Positions 8,040 to 16,544 of a DNA stretch of 24,981 nucleotides are shown piece after piece. The stretch spans positions 1-24,981 of IMG/VR virus record IMGVR_UViG_3300036985_005329. One strand, written 5' to 3'. Source of the stretch: a virus. Both the position numbers and the translations under genes were made by a program. Each line of letters starts with the position of its first letter. Within the stretch, counting starts at the first letter, position 1. The notes beneath the pieces are model-generated. The model had not been told where the DNA came from, ran no database searches, and was given only the letters and a program-made list of their open reading frames with translations.

Positions 8040-8420
8040 ATGGAATTTTATATTAAGAAAAATGCAACCCTACCTGTTTTAAAAATGCAAGTAGTCAAAG
8101 ACGGAAGATCTGGTTATATCCAATTGATGGAAGACTTAGAAGTTTCCACAATTTTTTTCTCAATGGTGGACGTATACAACGGTACAGCTAAGATTATTTC
8201 AGCCCCTTGTTATATTGTTCCACTTATATTTGCAGAAGACGGATCTCCGACTGAATATTATATTTATTATCAATTTAATTCAAGGGACACCAATACTCCA
8301 GGAAGATATCAAGGACAATTTTTAATTAAGAATGATGAGGGTAATTTAATTTTACCTATTAGAGAAGAGTTGTACATTAATATTCAGGATAGTTTTATTT
8401 CAGAAACGGCTTGTTGTTAA
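8040..8420 (+). CDS. Small beta-rich protein, probably virion structural
   Basis: 126 residues from the ATG at 8040. A longer version starting at 7986 would overlap the glycosyltransferase by 38 bases and give an unlikely leader. The 8040 start has the recurrent TATTTATT element 3 bases upstream, as three other genes do. The sequence is alternating hydrophobic/polar (beta-rich), with PVLKMQVVKDGR near the start and a YYQFNSRDTNTPGRYQGQF segment in the second half. This 'dt..pG.Y.g.f' pattern is common in small phage baseplate or fibre N-terminal domains. It ends in a Cys-Cys pair. I do not recognise a specific family; structural role is inferred from style and position. Confidence 0.5.
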   Translation: MEFYIKKNATLPVLKMQVVKDGRSGYIQLMEDLEVSTIFFSMVDVYNGTAKIISAPCYIVPLIFAEDGSPTEYYIYYQFNSRDTNTPGRYQGQFLIKNDEGNLILPIREELYINIQDSFISETACC

Positions 8421-8510
8421 TTTGATTAATCAATAATAATTTTTATATTTATAGAAGAAGACAAATTTCACATTTTGTGAAAGCTAATAAGTCAATCTAA
8501 AAAATATATT
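8421..8510 (+). promoter_or_regulatory. DNA polymerase leader with TATTTATA motif and small inverted repeat
   Basis: The 90-base gap carries TATTTATA at 8446-8453 (57 bases before the polymerase ATG) and a 7-base perfect inverted repeat, TTTCACA (8466-8472) / TGTGAAA (8476-8482), with a 3-base loop. The repeat could be an RNA hairpin in the leader or an operator. No Shine-Dalgarno precedes the start. Confidence 0.4.
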
Positions 8511-11306
8511 ATGATATCTAATGAAGAGATAGAATCTTTCCTCCACGGAAATGATACAGAAGAATTTATCGTTGCTATTGAATACGATTACGCATCAAAT
8601 TCCATTTTTAAAATTAAAGAAATTCCTGGCAAAGGAAAAGAAATCCGTAAGGATACATTCACAGCATTTGCTTGGGTTGGTGATTTGCGTGGAATTAAAT
8701 TCTATGGTGATTCCAAAGAAGCTCAAAAGGTTGCCATGACAAAATATGGTATTACCATAGATAAATTAGAAACTCATGGTAATGAAAGACTTAAGAAAGG
8801 TATGACTTTTATGGTTAGATCATTAAATGGTTATAGAGAACTCATTCAATTTTTTAGAGATGGTGGATGTGACCCTTGGGGTGAAAAAACAAAAGATAAG
8901 TTAATCGTTCTACCACCTGTAGAACAATATTTAATTTCAAAAGAGAAAAGATTATTCAAAGGTTTTGAGAATTATAATGAAGTTACCAGACTTGTATATG
9001 ACTTAGAAACGACTGCCCTTGACCCAAAGGATGGTCGTATCTTTATGATTGGAATTAAAACAAATAAAGGGTATCACCGAGTAATTGAGTGTATGGATGA
9101 GTCTGAAGAAAGAAATGCTATCATTGAATTCTTCAGAGTTATTGACGAACTTAAACCAAGTATAATCGGTGGTTATAATTCTGCGAACTTTGATTGGCAT
9201 TGGATATTTGAAAGATGTAAAATCTTAGGTCTTGACCCAAAAAAGATTTGTCGTTCATTACATCCCCAACATTCATTTACGAGAAAGGATAGTATGTTAA
9301 AACTTGCAAATGAGGTTGAGAACTTTACTCAAACTTCAATTTGGGGTTATAATGTAATTGATATTATTCATGCTGTTCGTAGGGCTCAGGCCATTAACTC
9401 AAGTATTAAAGCTGCGGGTTTGAAATATATTACAAAGTATATTAATGCTGAGGCTGCTGACCGTGTGTATATTGACCACGAGAATATTGGTAAGATGTTC
9501 TTAAATAAGGACGAGTATTGGTTGAACGTTAATAACGGAAATTATAAGAAGGGTATTGATTATCAAGACTTGGATATAAAGTTTCCTGGGGTATATAAAA
9601 AGATTACTGGTGATAAGTTGGTGGAGATGTATCTTGATGATGACTTGGATGAAACATTAAAGGTTGACCAAGAATTTAATCAGGGTTCGTTCTTGTTGGC
9701 TTCGATGATTCCGACAACATATGAAAGGGTATCAACAATGGGTACCGCAACATTATGGAAGATGTTAATGTTGGCTTGGTCGCATAAATATGGATTGGCC
9801 ATTCCTGCCAAAGAATCAAAGACAGACTTCGTGGGAGGTCTTTCTAGACTACTTAAGGTTGGTTATAGTAAGAATGTCCTTAAACTGGATTTCTCCTCTC
9901 TATACCCCTCTATTCAGCTTGTACACGATGTTTTCCCTGATTGTGATGTAACAGGTGCAATGAAAGGAATGTTAAGTTATTTCCGTAATACTCGTATCAA
10001 ATATAAAGAACTCGCTGAGAAGTATTATGTAATCGATCCTGACAAATCATTGTCATACGGAAACAAACAATTACCTATTAAGATATTCATTAACTCAATG
10101 TTCGGAGCCTTATCTGCCCCACAGGTGTTTGCTTGGGGTGATATGTTTATGGGAGAACAGATTACTTGTACTGCCAGACAATACTTAAGACAGATGTTAA
10201 AATTCTTTATGAATAAAGGATATGTTCCATTGGTGATGGATACTGATGGTGTAAACTTTTCCACCCCTGATGGATCTAAAGACCGAGTATATATTGGTCG
10301 TGGTTTGAATTGGAAGGTTAAGGAAGGTAAGGAGTATTATGGACCTGAGGCTGATGTTGCAGAGTATAATGATATATTCATGAGGGGTGAAATGGCGTTA
10401 GATACTGATGGTGTATGGCCATCTTGTATAAATCTTGCCAGGAAAAATTACGCTGTTATGGATGCCAAAGGAAAGATAAAGTTGACTGGCAATAGTATTA
10501 AATCCAAGAGACTACCATTATACATTGAAGAATTCTTGGATAAGGGAGTTAAGTTATTATTGGAAGGTAATGGTAAGGCGTTTGTAGAATATTATTATGA
10601 ATATCTTCAAAAGATATTTGATAAAGAAATTGCGTTAAGCAAGATTGCTCAGAGGGCGAAAGTTAAATTAAGTATTGAAGACTATAAGTCGAGATTAAAT
10701 ACAAAAACTAAATCAGGAAATAGTATGAGTCGTATGGCTCATATGGAATTGGCGATACAAAATAAGTTAAATGTTAACTTGGGTGATGTTATATTTTATG
10801 TTAATAATGGAACAAAGGCATCTCAAGGTGATGTTGTGAAAACTGCTGAGAAAAAGGTTAGTGTGGCAAACCAAACAGAATTATTATTCGAAACTCGTAA
10901 AAAACCTACAATTATCGAACCATGTGTTCAGATTAATTGTTATATGTTGGATAAAGATATTTTGGATAAAGATCCGAATTTAACGGGGGATTATAATGTT
11001 CCAAGGGCAATTGCGACATTCAATAAAAGAATTGAACCTTTGATGGTTGTGTTTCAAGACGAAGTCAGAAACGGATTGATTGTGACTGATCCTGAACAAA
11101 GGGGTATTTTTACAACAGCACAATGTGAATTAATAAATGGACATCCTTTAGGTGATGGAGACCAAGATAGACTCCAAGAAGATGTCTTAGATATTACAGA
11201 ATTGGAATTAAAGTATTGGGGAAAAAGAGGATTAAAACCTGAATATATGTATGATTTAGCTGAAGAAGGCTGGCAAGAAAAATTAGGATTGCTTCAAACC
11301 GTCTGA
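8511..11306 (+). CDS. Family B DNA polymerase (T4 gp43-like) with 3'-5' exonuclease
   Basis: 931 residues, close to T4 gp43 (898). The exonuclease domain shows Exo I YDLETT (163-168; D164, E166), Exo II GYNSANFDWH (221-230; D228) and a candidate Exo III Y-x3-D at 374-378. The polymerase domain shows YxGG-like FVGG (440-443), motif A LDFSSLYPSI (459-468; D460), motif B KIFINSMFG (524-532) and motif C MDTDG (576-580; D577, D579). A conserved KLTGNS-type element follows after motif C. All catalytic acids are present, so it should both polymerise and proofread. Motif C has Gly where DTDS is usual. It replicates the phage genome. Its 3' end overlaps the convergent gene by 24 bases. Confidence 0.95.
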   Translation: MISNEEIESFLHGNDTEEFIVAIEYDYASNSIFKIKEIPGKGKEIRKDTFTAFAWVGDLRGIKFYGDSKEAQKVAMTKYGITIDKLETHGNERLKKGMTFMVRSLNGYRELIQFFRDGGCDPWGEKTKDKLIVLPPVEQYLISKEKRLFKGFENYNEVTRLVYDLETTALDPKDGRIFMIGIKTNKGYHRVIECMDESEERNAIIEFFRVIDELKPSIIGGYNSANFDWHWIFERCKILGLDPKKICRSLHPQHSFTRKDSMLKLANEVENFTQTSIWGYNVIDIIHAVRRAQAINSSIKAAGLKYITKYINAEAADRVYIDHENIGKMFLNKDEYWLNVNNGNYKKGIDYQDLDIKFPGVYKKITGDKLVEMYLDDDLDETLKVDQEFNQGSFLLASMIPTTYERVSTMGTATLWKMLMLAWSHKYGLAIPAKESKTDFVGGLSRLLKVGYSKNVLKLDFSSLYPSIQLVHDVFPDCDVTGAMKGMLSYFRNTRIKYKELAEKYYVIDPDKSLSYGNKQLPIKIFINSMFGALSAPQVFAWGDMFMGEQITCTARQYLRQMLKFFMNKGYVPLVMDTDGVNFSTPDGSKDRVYIGRGLNWKVKEGKEYYGPEADVAEYNDIFMRGEMALDTDGVWPSCINLARKNYAVMDAKGKIKLTGNSIKSKRLPLYIEEFLDKGVKLLLEGNGKAFVEYYYEYLQKIFDKEIALSKIAQRAKVKLSIEDYKSRLNTKTKSGNSMSRMAHMELAIQNKLNVNLGDVIFYVNNGTKASQGDVVKTAEKKVSVANQTELLFETRKKPTIIEPCVQINCYMLDKDILDKDPNLTGDYNVPRAIATFNKRIEPLMVVFQDEVRNGLIVTDPEQRGIFTTAQCELINGHPLGDGDQDRLQEDVLDITELELKYWGKRGLKPEYMYDLAEEGWQEKLGLLQTV

Positions 11307-11618
11307 TGAAAGAATATACCATATTCCACCAACAAATCTAAATTCAACACAAGAGAATTTATCCATAATTAATTCATCATAATCTTCATCAATCTTACCA
11401 ACATCTGGTTTGATTGTTAAATGAGTCATTGATTTAATTACGACATGGTCAGTATTTTTTGAGTCAAGAATAACTACAGAAAATGGAATACCTTTAACAA
11501 TAATACATTCTTCTCCGTTTGTGCGATAATCTAATTCGGATACCATTGAAATTTCTGAGGTATTAATTGCCATTCCGTTAATAATTCTTCTTGAGGGTAT
11601 TGTTTTTACTATTGCCAT
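11283..11618 (-). CDS. Small conserved-looking phage protein of unknown function
   Basis: 111 residues, mostly predicted beta strands. The ending VEFRFVGGIWYILSSDG resembles the C-terminal 'v...g.Wy.lssdg' seen in many small virion or baseplate-associated proteins. It starts 4 bases after the stop of the upstream neck-type gene, so it is the last member of the minus-strand unit. Its last 24 bases overlap the end of the DNA polymerase gene tail to tail. No catalytic or DNA-binding motif is visible. A virion-associated role is a guess from operon position. Confidence 0.55.
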   Translation of the reverse strand: MAIVKTIPSRRIINGMAINTSEISMVSELDYRTNGEECIIVKGIPFSVVILDSKNTDHVVIKSMTHLTIKPDVGKIDEDYDELIMDKFSCVEFRFVGGIWYILSSDGLKQS

Positions 11619-11622
11619 AAAA

Positions 11623-12747
11623 TTAGATTACATATATTTGACGAGGCATTGCTCTAAACTTCATTTGTTTATTTAAGTTTTCAGCAATAAGGGCTTCTCT
11701 TTCCATTACTTTATCAGGTCTTAACCTTGTTAACCAACCTTCAGCTCCTGTAAGTTCTTCCATTAATTTGGATTTTTCATCTTTAGCTTCTGTTAATAAA
11801 CTTTGGTAGTCCATTTGTATTTCAGAATCTGGAGTTTTTAAATTTCCACTATATTTTCCTCTCACCCTTGCTAAAGTTTCTTTAACGTAGGCTGTGAACC
11901 ATCTTCTAACCCATTGTTTACCTGGCACATTTAAATCTTCCCACGATAATTCCTCAAGAGGAACATCAGTAGGTAATAAAATAACATCTTTATTTGCCTT
12001 TAAACAAGCGGCTCTATCATCAGGACCAACATCATAATACCAATACCAAACAGCCTTTCCTACGTAGTTACTATAACCACTCCAACTAAATTTACCACCA
12101 GGAGTATTATATAAGAAGATATTTTTTTTACCGTCAGGTAATCCTGTAATTCTATAAGTTAAAGAACCTCCTAATATTCTATTAAGAATATTGGCTTCTT
12201 GCATTCTAATTAAATAATCAAATCCTGACATCATATAATAAGAACCTTGATTACCCATTTGAGCGAATCCTGGTTGATTAGCTCCAAGTCCAACACCAGC
12301 TCCAAAACCACCTGCACCACCTAAACCAAATGCAGTCCAAGCTTGGTTACTGAACCATAATAATTCATTAACCTCTCTTCCTGCAGGAATTTCATAGTTT
12401 TGTGTGTTAGCACTTAAAATAAAATAATCTTTTTTAAGTACCCAAGGTCCCATAGTTTGAAGACCAACAATTTTAGAATATGAATAACTAAATTGTTGTT
12501 CAAAATCCATTGTTCTTGTAACCAAAGCTTTGGCAACAGATTTCTCATTCATATTCAAATTAACAAGGTTGACCCATTGACTATCAATTAACCATTGTAG
12601 AATATATTCTTCATAATCTTGAATTGATAGTTCCATTAGAGAATCCATCATTTCATCTTCAACCTCTACACTTCTAAGTGGGGCGCCTAAGAGATGTTTG
12701 ACTCTCGTATAAATTTTTGACCTTTCTGGTTCTGGTATAACTGCCAT
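11623..12747 (-). CDS. Probable neck/head-tail connector-type virion protein
   Basis: 374 residues. The N-terminus (about 9-60), with HLLGAPLRSVEVEDEMM followed by a 'QDYEEYI' helix, resembles the conserved start of T4-like neck proteins of cyanophages (LG.P...v.v.d...d...d.a...y.e). A Gly-rich stretch around 142-160 (GLGGAGGFGAGVG) interrupts the middle, and the C-terminal third is helical and charged. It is preceded by a TATTTATA element 3 bases before its start and followed at 4 bases by a small unknown gene. I infer a structural protein at the head-tail junction; the family match is by eye and moderate. Confidence 0.5.
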   Translation of the reverse strand: MAVIPEPERSKIYTRVKHLLGAPLRSVEVEDEMMDSLMELSIQDYEEYILQWLIDSQWVNLVNLNMNEKSVAKALVTRTMDFEQQFSYSYSKIVGLQTMGPWVLKKDYFILSANTQNYEIPAGREVNELLWFSNQAWTAFGLGGAGGFGAGVGLGANQPGFAQMGNQGSYYMMSGFDYLIRMQEANILNRILGGSLTYRITGLPDGKKNIFLYNTPGGKFSWSGYSNYVGKAVWYWYYDVGPDDRAACLKANKDVILLPTDVPLEELSWEDLNVPGKQWVRRWFTAYVKETLARVRGKYSGNLKTPDSEIQMDYQSLLTEAKDEKSKLMEELTGAEGWLTRLRPDKVMEREALIAENLNKQMKFRAMPRQIYVI

Positions 12748-12750
12748 AAC

Positions 12751-12758
12751 TATAAATA
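12751..12758 (-). promoter_or_regulatory. TATTTATA motif (minus strand) upstream of the gene at 12747
   Basis: Reads TATTTATA on the coding strand, 3 bases before the ATG, inside the 17-base gap to the SOD-fusion gene. Confidence 0.4.
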
Positions 12759-12764
12759 TATTAG

Positions 12765-14303
12765 TTATTCTATTTCATACAATAAAGAATTAATGTTAAA
12801 TACATAAACATTCTTATTACTTATTGGATTATTTTTGAATATTAAAATTTTATTTGTTTTAGTTTGAATGAAGATTAACCAATCAACATCATAGGGTTTA
12901 ACATTACCAGTATCGTATAATTTAACTTTATCTTCATCTATTGATGTATTGGAATAAGGTTTTACCTGAGCGGTATAAGTTTTTCCATCCATTTCTATTT
13001 TCAAATCGATACCTTTAATTGCATCATTTTTTTGTCCATGACCCCCAATCTTAATTAACTTGGCATTTCCTTCAAAATAATCTTCTACTTTCTTTAAAAC
13101 ATCATCTTCAGATTTTTGGCCTCTATCCCAAAGTTTTTTTAAAACTCTTATTATGTTAAGAAAATCTTCATTATGTTTGGTGAAGATATCTTGTTTAAAA
13201 TGGTCTAAAGCTTTAACAAATCTTGTTATTTCAGATACGGTTCTTTTTTCTTTTTTAGAAAAATCAAACATCTTATCTTCTTTTCCAATTTTTATAATTT
13301 CTTTATTAACTGCTTTAACAAGGAGACAAAAGGAATTAAAATTTGTATTAAGATTATTTAATATTGATCTACTTTCTTTTGATTCAACACCATAAAATCC
13401 TGACATTTCACTACTTGTTCCATCCACCCAAAATTGGTGGAATATTTGCTTTAATGAATCAGTAACACCATCTTGATATATTTTTTTTATACGAAAATTA
13501 TTTATTAATTCTTTATAAAATAAAACTTCTTTAGCATCACAGAATTTTGCGTCAACAGATTCAGTCAATAATTTTTCCAACTTAATTGATTCTGTTAATT
13601 TTGTTTCCGTTTTCATTTCATACATCTTGGTAACAAAATCCCAATTTACCACCTTCCAAAAGTTTATAATATATTCATCTCTCTTATTATGATATTTCAA
13701 ATAATAAGCATGTTCCCAAACGTCTAATCCCAATAATGGAAATCCACCACCTTCAATAACATTCATTAATGGATTATCCTGATTAGGTGTGGACATAATT
13801 TTGAATGTATTTTTGGCGGTTAATACCAACCAAACCCATCCAGAACCAAATCTATCTTTGGCAACTTTATCAAATTCTTTTTTGAATGCTGTGAATGTCC
13901 CGTATTGTTTTGTAATTTTTTTGTAAAGTTCCCCACCTAATTTCTTTGGGGTTGGGGTTAACATATTCCAGAAGAGTGCGTGGTTAAAAGCTCCACCAGC
14001 ATTATTTCTTATTGTTTTATCAAATCTACTAATTGTCTTTATGATTTGTTCTAACTCTAAATCTCCGTATTTTTTCTTTGCAAGAGCGTCATTTAATTTA
14101 TCCACATATCCCTTATAATGCTTATTATAATGCAAGTTCATTGTCTCTGGATCGATAAACGTTTTAAGGGCGGAGTAAGAATAAGGTAATTTTTCTATAC
14201 CTATCTTTTTCATTTCTGTTAATAACAACTTTTTTTCTTGTGTTATGTGGGTCTCAAGTATTTGTTTTTCAAGTTGTGTTATTTTTTCTTCTAATTTTTT
14301 CAT
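12765..14303 (-). CDS. Mn-type superoxide dismutase fused to a PD-(D/E)XK-like nuclease domain
   Basis: 512 residues. Residues 1-32 look coiled-coil. Residues 38-228 are a complete iron/manganese superoxide dismutase: ligands H58 (LHYNKHY), H108 (NNAGGAFNHALFW), D194 and H198 (GLDVWEHAYY), second-shell Y66, and Q175 in NQDNPLM with Gly-Gly before H108, the manganese-type arrangement. It would convert superoxide to peroxide and oxygen. A linker (about 229-250) holds two LTES motifs. The rest (250-512) is a helical region and then GIDLKIEMDGKTYTAQVK, where D433 and Q446-x-K448 fit the PD-(D/E)XK nuclease core. The SOD call is firm; the nuclease call is motif-based and moderate. It sits between a helicase and a virion protein. 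Confidence 0.85.
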   Translation of the reverse strand: MKKLEEKITQLEKQILETHITQEKKLLLTEMKKIGIEKLPYSYSALKTFIDPETMNLHYNKHYKGYVDKLNDALAKKKYGDLELEQIIKTISRFDKTIRNNAGGAFNHALFWNMLTPTPKKLGGELYKKITKQYGTFTAFKKEFDKVAKDRFGSGWVWLVLTAKNTFKIMSTPNQDNPLMNVIEGGGFPLLGLDVWEHAYYLKYHNKRDEYIINFWKVVNWDFVTKMYEMKTETKLTESIKLEKLLTESVDAKFCDAKEVLFYKELINNFRIKKIYQDGVTDSLKQIFHQFWVDGTSSEMSGFYGVESKESRSILNNLNTNFNSFCLLVKAVNKEIIKIGKEDKMFDFSKKEKRTVSEITRFVKALDHFKQDIFTKHNEDFLNIIRVLKKLWDRGQKSEDDVLKKVEDYFEGNAKLIKIGGHGQKNDAIKGIDLKIEMDGKTYTAQVKPYSNTSIDEDKVKLYDTGNVKPYDVDWLIFIQTKTNKILIFKNNPISNKNVYVFNINSLLYEIE

Positions 14304-14309
14304 ATTTTT

Positions 14310-14336
14310 GGGTTATCCATTTCATATAAATAACCC
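14310..14336 (-). promoter_or_regulatory. TATTTATA motif within an inverted repeat upstream of the SOD-fusion gene
   Basis: The 42-base gap after the helicase gene holds a perfect 7-base inverted repeat, GGGTTAT (14310-14316) / ATAACCC (14330-14336). The coding-strand TATTTATA occupies 14325-14332, overlapping one arm, 21 bases before the start. It could be an operator-controlled promoter or a weak hairpin. Confidence 0.4.
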
Positions 14337-14345
14337 GATATTTGT

Positions 14346-16103
14346 TTAATGACGCATTTCATTGATTCTCTTTAAAATTTCTTCAGCAACATCACCGCTG
14401 TTTTGATTGTCCCCCATTACCGTGGCAATCACTTGTTTTTTATTATTTAATATGTCATAGATAATTCCTTCGATTGTGTTCTCGAATATGGGGTAATAAA
14501 CTAATACATTGTTTTTTTGACCGTATCTATAAGCTCGGTCTTCTGCTTGGGCGTGGTCTGAAGGTACAAATGATAGGTCATTCATAATAACTGCTTCAGC
14601 TGCTGTTAAAGTTAATCCAACTCCTGCCGCTTTAATATTTCCAACAAATACTTTTATTTTTTCATTATCTTGGAATTCATCAACACTATGTTGTCTATTA
14701 GGTTTGGGCATAGACCCATCAACTTTAACTGCAATTTTTCCAAAATGTTCACAAATTTTATTTAGTGAATCTGTAAAATTACAGAAGATAATAACTTTCT
14801 TACCTTGTTCTATAATGTTTTCCGCAAGTTCAATTGTCTGACTAATTTTTTCATCTGCAATAATTTGTCTTATCTTGGTTAGTTTGGTAAACTGAACTGT
14901 TAATGATTTGGACTCTTCAGGATTTTTTTCATACCAATTATAATAATCCCCCATTACTTCCTCATAAAGATTAGATTTTAATCGAAGATAGACTGGAGTT
15001 ATAATTTTATCTGGTAGGTCAAGAACATCTTCTTTTAATCTTCTTAATATTGTTGACGCTGTTCTATCTCTTAATTCTTCAAGATTGGATGCTCCCATTA
15101 TATTCCAAACTTTTCTTCCACCAACATTAAATTGATAACCTTGGCAATATCTAATTGCGTATGCCATCCAATTTTTGGCGACAGGGGAATCAACCAAACT
15201 TAATAAATTAAAATAATCTATTGGACGGGAAGTCATTGGTGTTCCTGTTAATAACCAAATTCGTTCAACACTTTTAACTATATCATTTATTAATTTTGTT
15301 CTTTGGGCGGAAGCATTTTTGATATAGTGTGCTTCATCAACAATAACCAAATCAAAATTGGAGTTAAGAATTTGCGAGTCAGTTTTTTTCTTAGGGTCAT
15401 GGAAATTTTTTATTATATCGTAATTTATGATAACATAATCGGATTCAATGTTGAAATTTTTTCCTTCGGCAATATAGACAGATTTATCAGAGTAATTTTC
15501 AATTTCTCTTTTCCAATTAATTTTAAGTGTCGCAGGACAAATAATTAAAACTTTTTTTGCGTTGGCTTCTATTGCGGCAATAATAGTTGAAGTAGTTTTG
15601 CCAAGTCCCATATCGTCAGCCAAAATAAACTTTTTATTTTCAACCAACTTTTGGATTGATTCTTTTTGGTGAGATAACGGTGGACGATGAGAATATTTTT
15701 CATAATCGATTACAACATTTTTAACAGTATTATCTTTTATAATTGCAGCTTTTGGTAACCAAAAATCGTGAAGTTCTTGTTTTTCAGTTATCTTACCCCA
15801 AATATGATATGCCTTTTCTTTATCTGCCAATAATTTTTCAACCCATATCTTTTCAGGGATTTCAGTTAGCAGCTTATCATCAGCAAGTTTTTGTGCAAAA
15901 TATGCATCAAGTATAACCCACTTTTTGGCAACCTTTGGTGTCTTATCGTGATTGGCAATAATATATTCGGATTGACTTCTTGTTGGATAAAATCTTTTAT
16001 TGATTTGAGATTTTCTTTTTATCCCAAGCAAATAATTATTTGCGCCATTATATGTTTCCAATAAGGACATTGCTTTTGACTCTAAACTAACATCAATTCC
16101 CAT
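14346..16103 (-). CDS. SNF2-family (SMARCAL1/UvsW-like) DEAH helicase/translocase
   Basis: 585 residues. After an N-terminal region of about 140 residues come the superfamily 2 motifs: Q-like RPPLSHQ (140-146), Walker A DMGLGKT (164-170), CPATLKINW (189-197), DEAH (256-259), LTGTP (285-289), and in the second lobe KAAGVGLTLTAAEAV and the arginine-finger motif QAEDRAYRYGQ. The DMGLGKT and QAEDRAYR.GQ signatures are those of SNF2 translocases rather than classical unwinding helicases. It likely remodels branched DNA or displaces proteins during phage replication and recombination, comparable in role to T4 UvsW. Its ATG overlaps the stop of the SET gene by one base, so the two are coupled. Confidence 0.9.
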   Translation of the reverse strand: MGIDVSLESKAMSLLETYNGANNYLLGIKRKSQINKRFYPTRSQSEYIIANHDKTPKVAKKWVILDAYFAQKLADDKLLTEIPEKIWVEKLLADKEKAYHIWGKITEKQELHDFWLPKAAIIKDNTVKNVVIDYEKYSHRPPLSHQKESIQKLVENKKFILADDMGLGKTTSTIIAAIEANAKKVLIICPATLKINWKREIENYSDKSVYIAEGKNFNIESDYVIINYDIIKNFHDPKKKTDSQILNSNFDLVIVDEAHYIKNASAQRTKLINDIVKSVERIWLLTGTPMTSRPIDYFNLLSLVDSPVAKNWMAYAIRYCQGYQFNVGGRKVWNIMGASNLEELRDRTASTILRRLKEDVLDLPDKIITPVYLRLKSNLYEEVMGDYYNWYEKNPEESKSLTVQFTKLTKIRQIIADEKISQTIELAENIIEQGKKVIIFCNFTDSLNKICEHFGKIAVKVDGSMPKPNRQHSVDEFQDNEKIKVFVGNIKAAGVGLTLTAAEAVIMNDLSFVPSDHAQAEDRAYRYGQKNNVLVYYPIFENTIEGIIYDILNNKKQVIATVMGDNQNSGDVAEEILKRINEMRH

Positions 16104-16498
16104 TAAACAACATTAATATTTTGTCTTCCATCTGACCAGTAATTAACATCACCGTAATATACGAGTAGTTCTTCATCAGGGTTTATATCTTTAACAGCAT
16201 AAAATTCAAATGTTTGGTTTGAAATATTCGATCTCCATAAAGTATTTGGGGTATTTGAATGATTATATAATCCTGCCCACCCAAATGGCATAACTTGTTT
16301 ATCCCACTCAATTCCTTGTGGCCAATTAAACCTATAATCAAGTAATACATCTGAAACTTTGTCCTTTGGAATTTTCAAATCTAATATTGGACATACCTCC
16401 ACCACTTCACCTGACATAATAAATTCAGATGCAAATACACCTAACCCATGTATTGGGCTATTAGAAACATATAATTTTTTTGGTGGTTGAATTTTCAT
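16103..16498 (-). CDS. SET-domain protein (putative protein-lysine methyltransferase)
   Basis: 131 residues, essentially one SET domain. It has SPIHGLGVFA (14-23) with the S-adenosylmethionine-binding GxG-type turn, GEVVEVCP (30-37), the pseudoknot motif GLYNHSNTPN (76-85; N79, H80), and VKDINPDEELLVYYG (102-116), with Y115 as the catalytic-tyrosine candidate. Family members methylate lysine side chains; the substrate here is unknown. It lacks pre-SET and Cys-rich post-SET zinc regions, as is common in bacterial and viral versions. It is translationally coupled to the SNF2 gene downstream and divergent from the gp14-like gene across 46 bases. Confidence 0.8.
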   Translation of the reverse strand: MKIQPPKKLYVSNSPIHGLGVFASEFIMSGEVVEVCPILDLKIPKDKVSDVLLDYRFNWPQGIEWDKQVMPFGWAGLYNHSNTPNTLWRSNISNQTFEFYAVKDINPDEELLVYYGDVNYWSDGRQNINVV

Positions 16499-16544
16499 TG
16501 ATACATTTTATAGAAATATAAGTGAAAATAAAGTATTTATCAAT
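16499..16544. promoter_or_regulatory. Divergent promoter region between SET and tail module
   Basis: 46 bases separate two divergent ATGs. The plus strand has TATTTATC at 16534-16541, 3 bases before the ATG at 16545. The minus strand has a weaker TATTTCTA (16511-16518), 12 bases before the SET start. No Shine-Dalgarno is present on either side. Confidence 0.4.
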
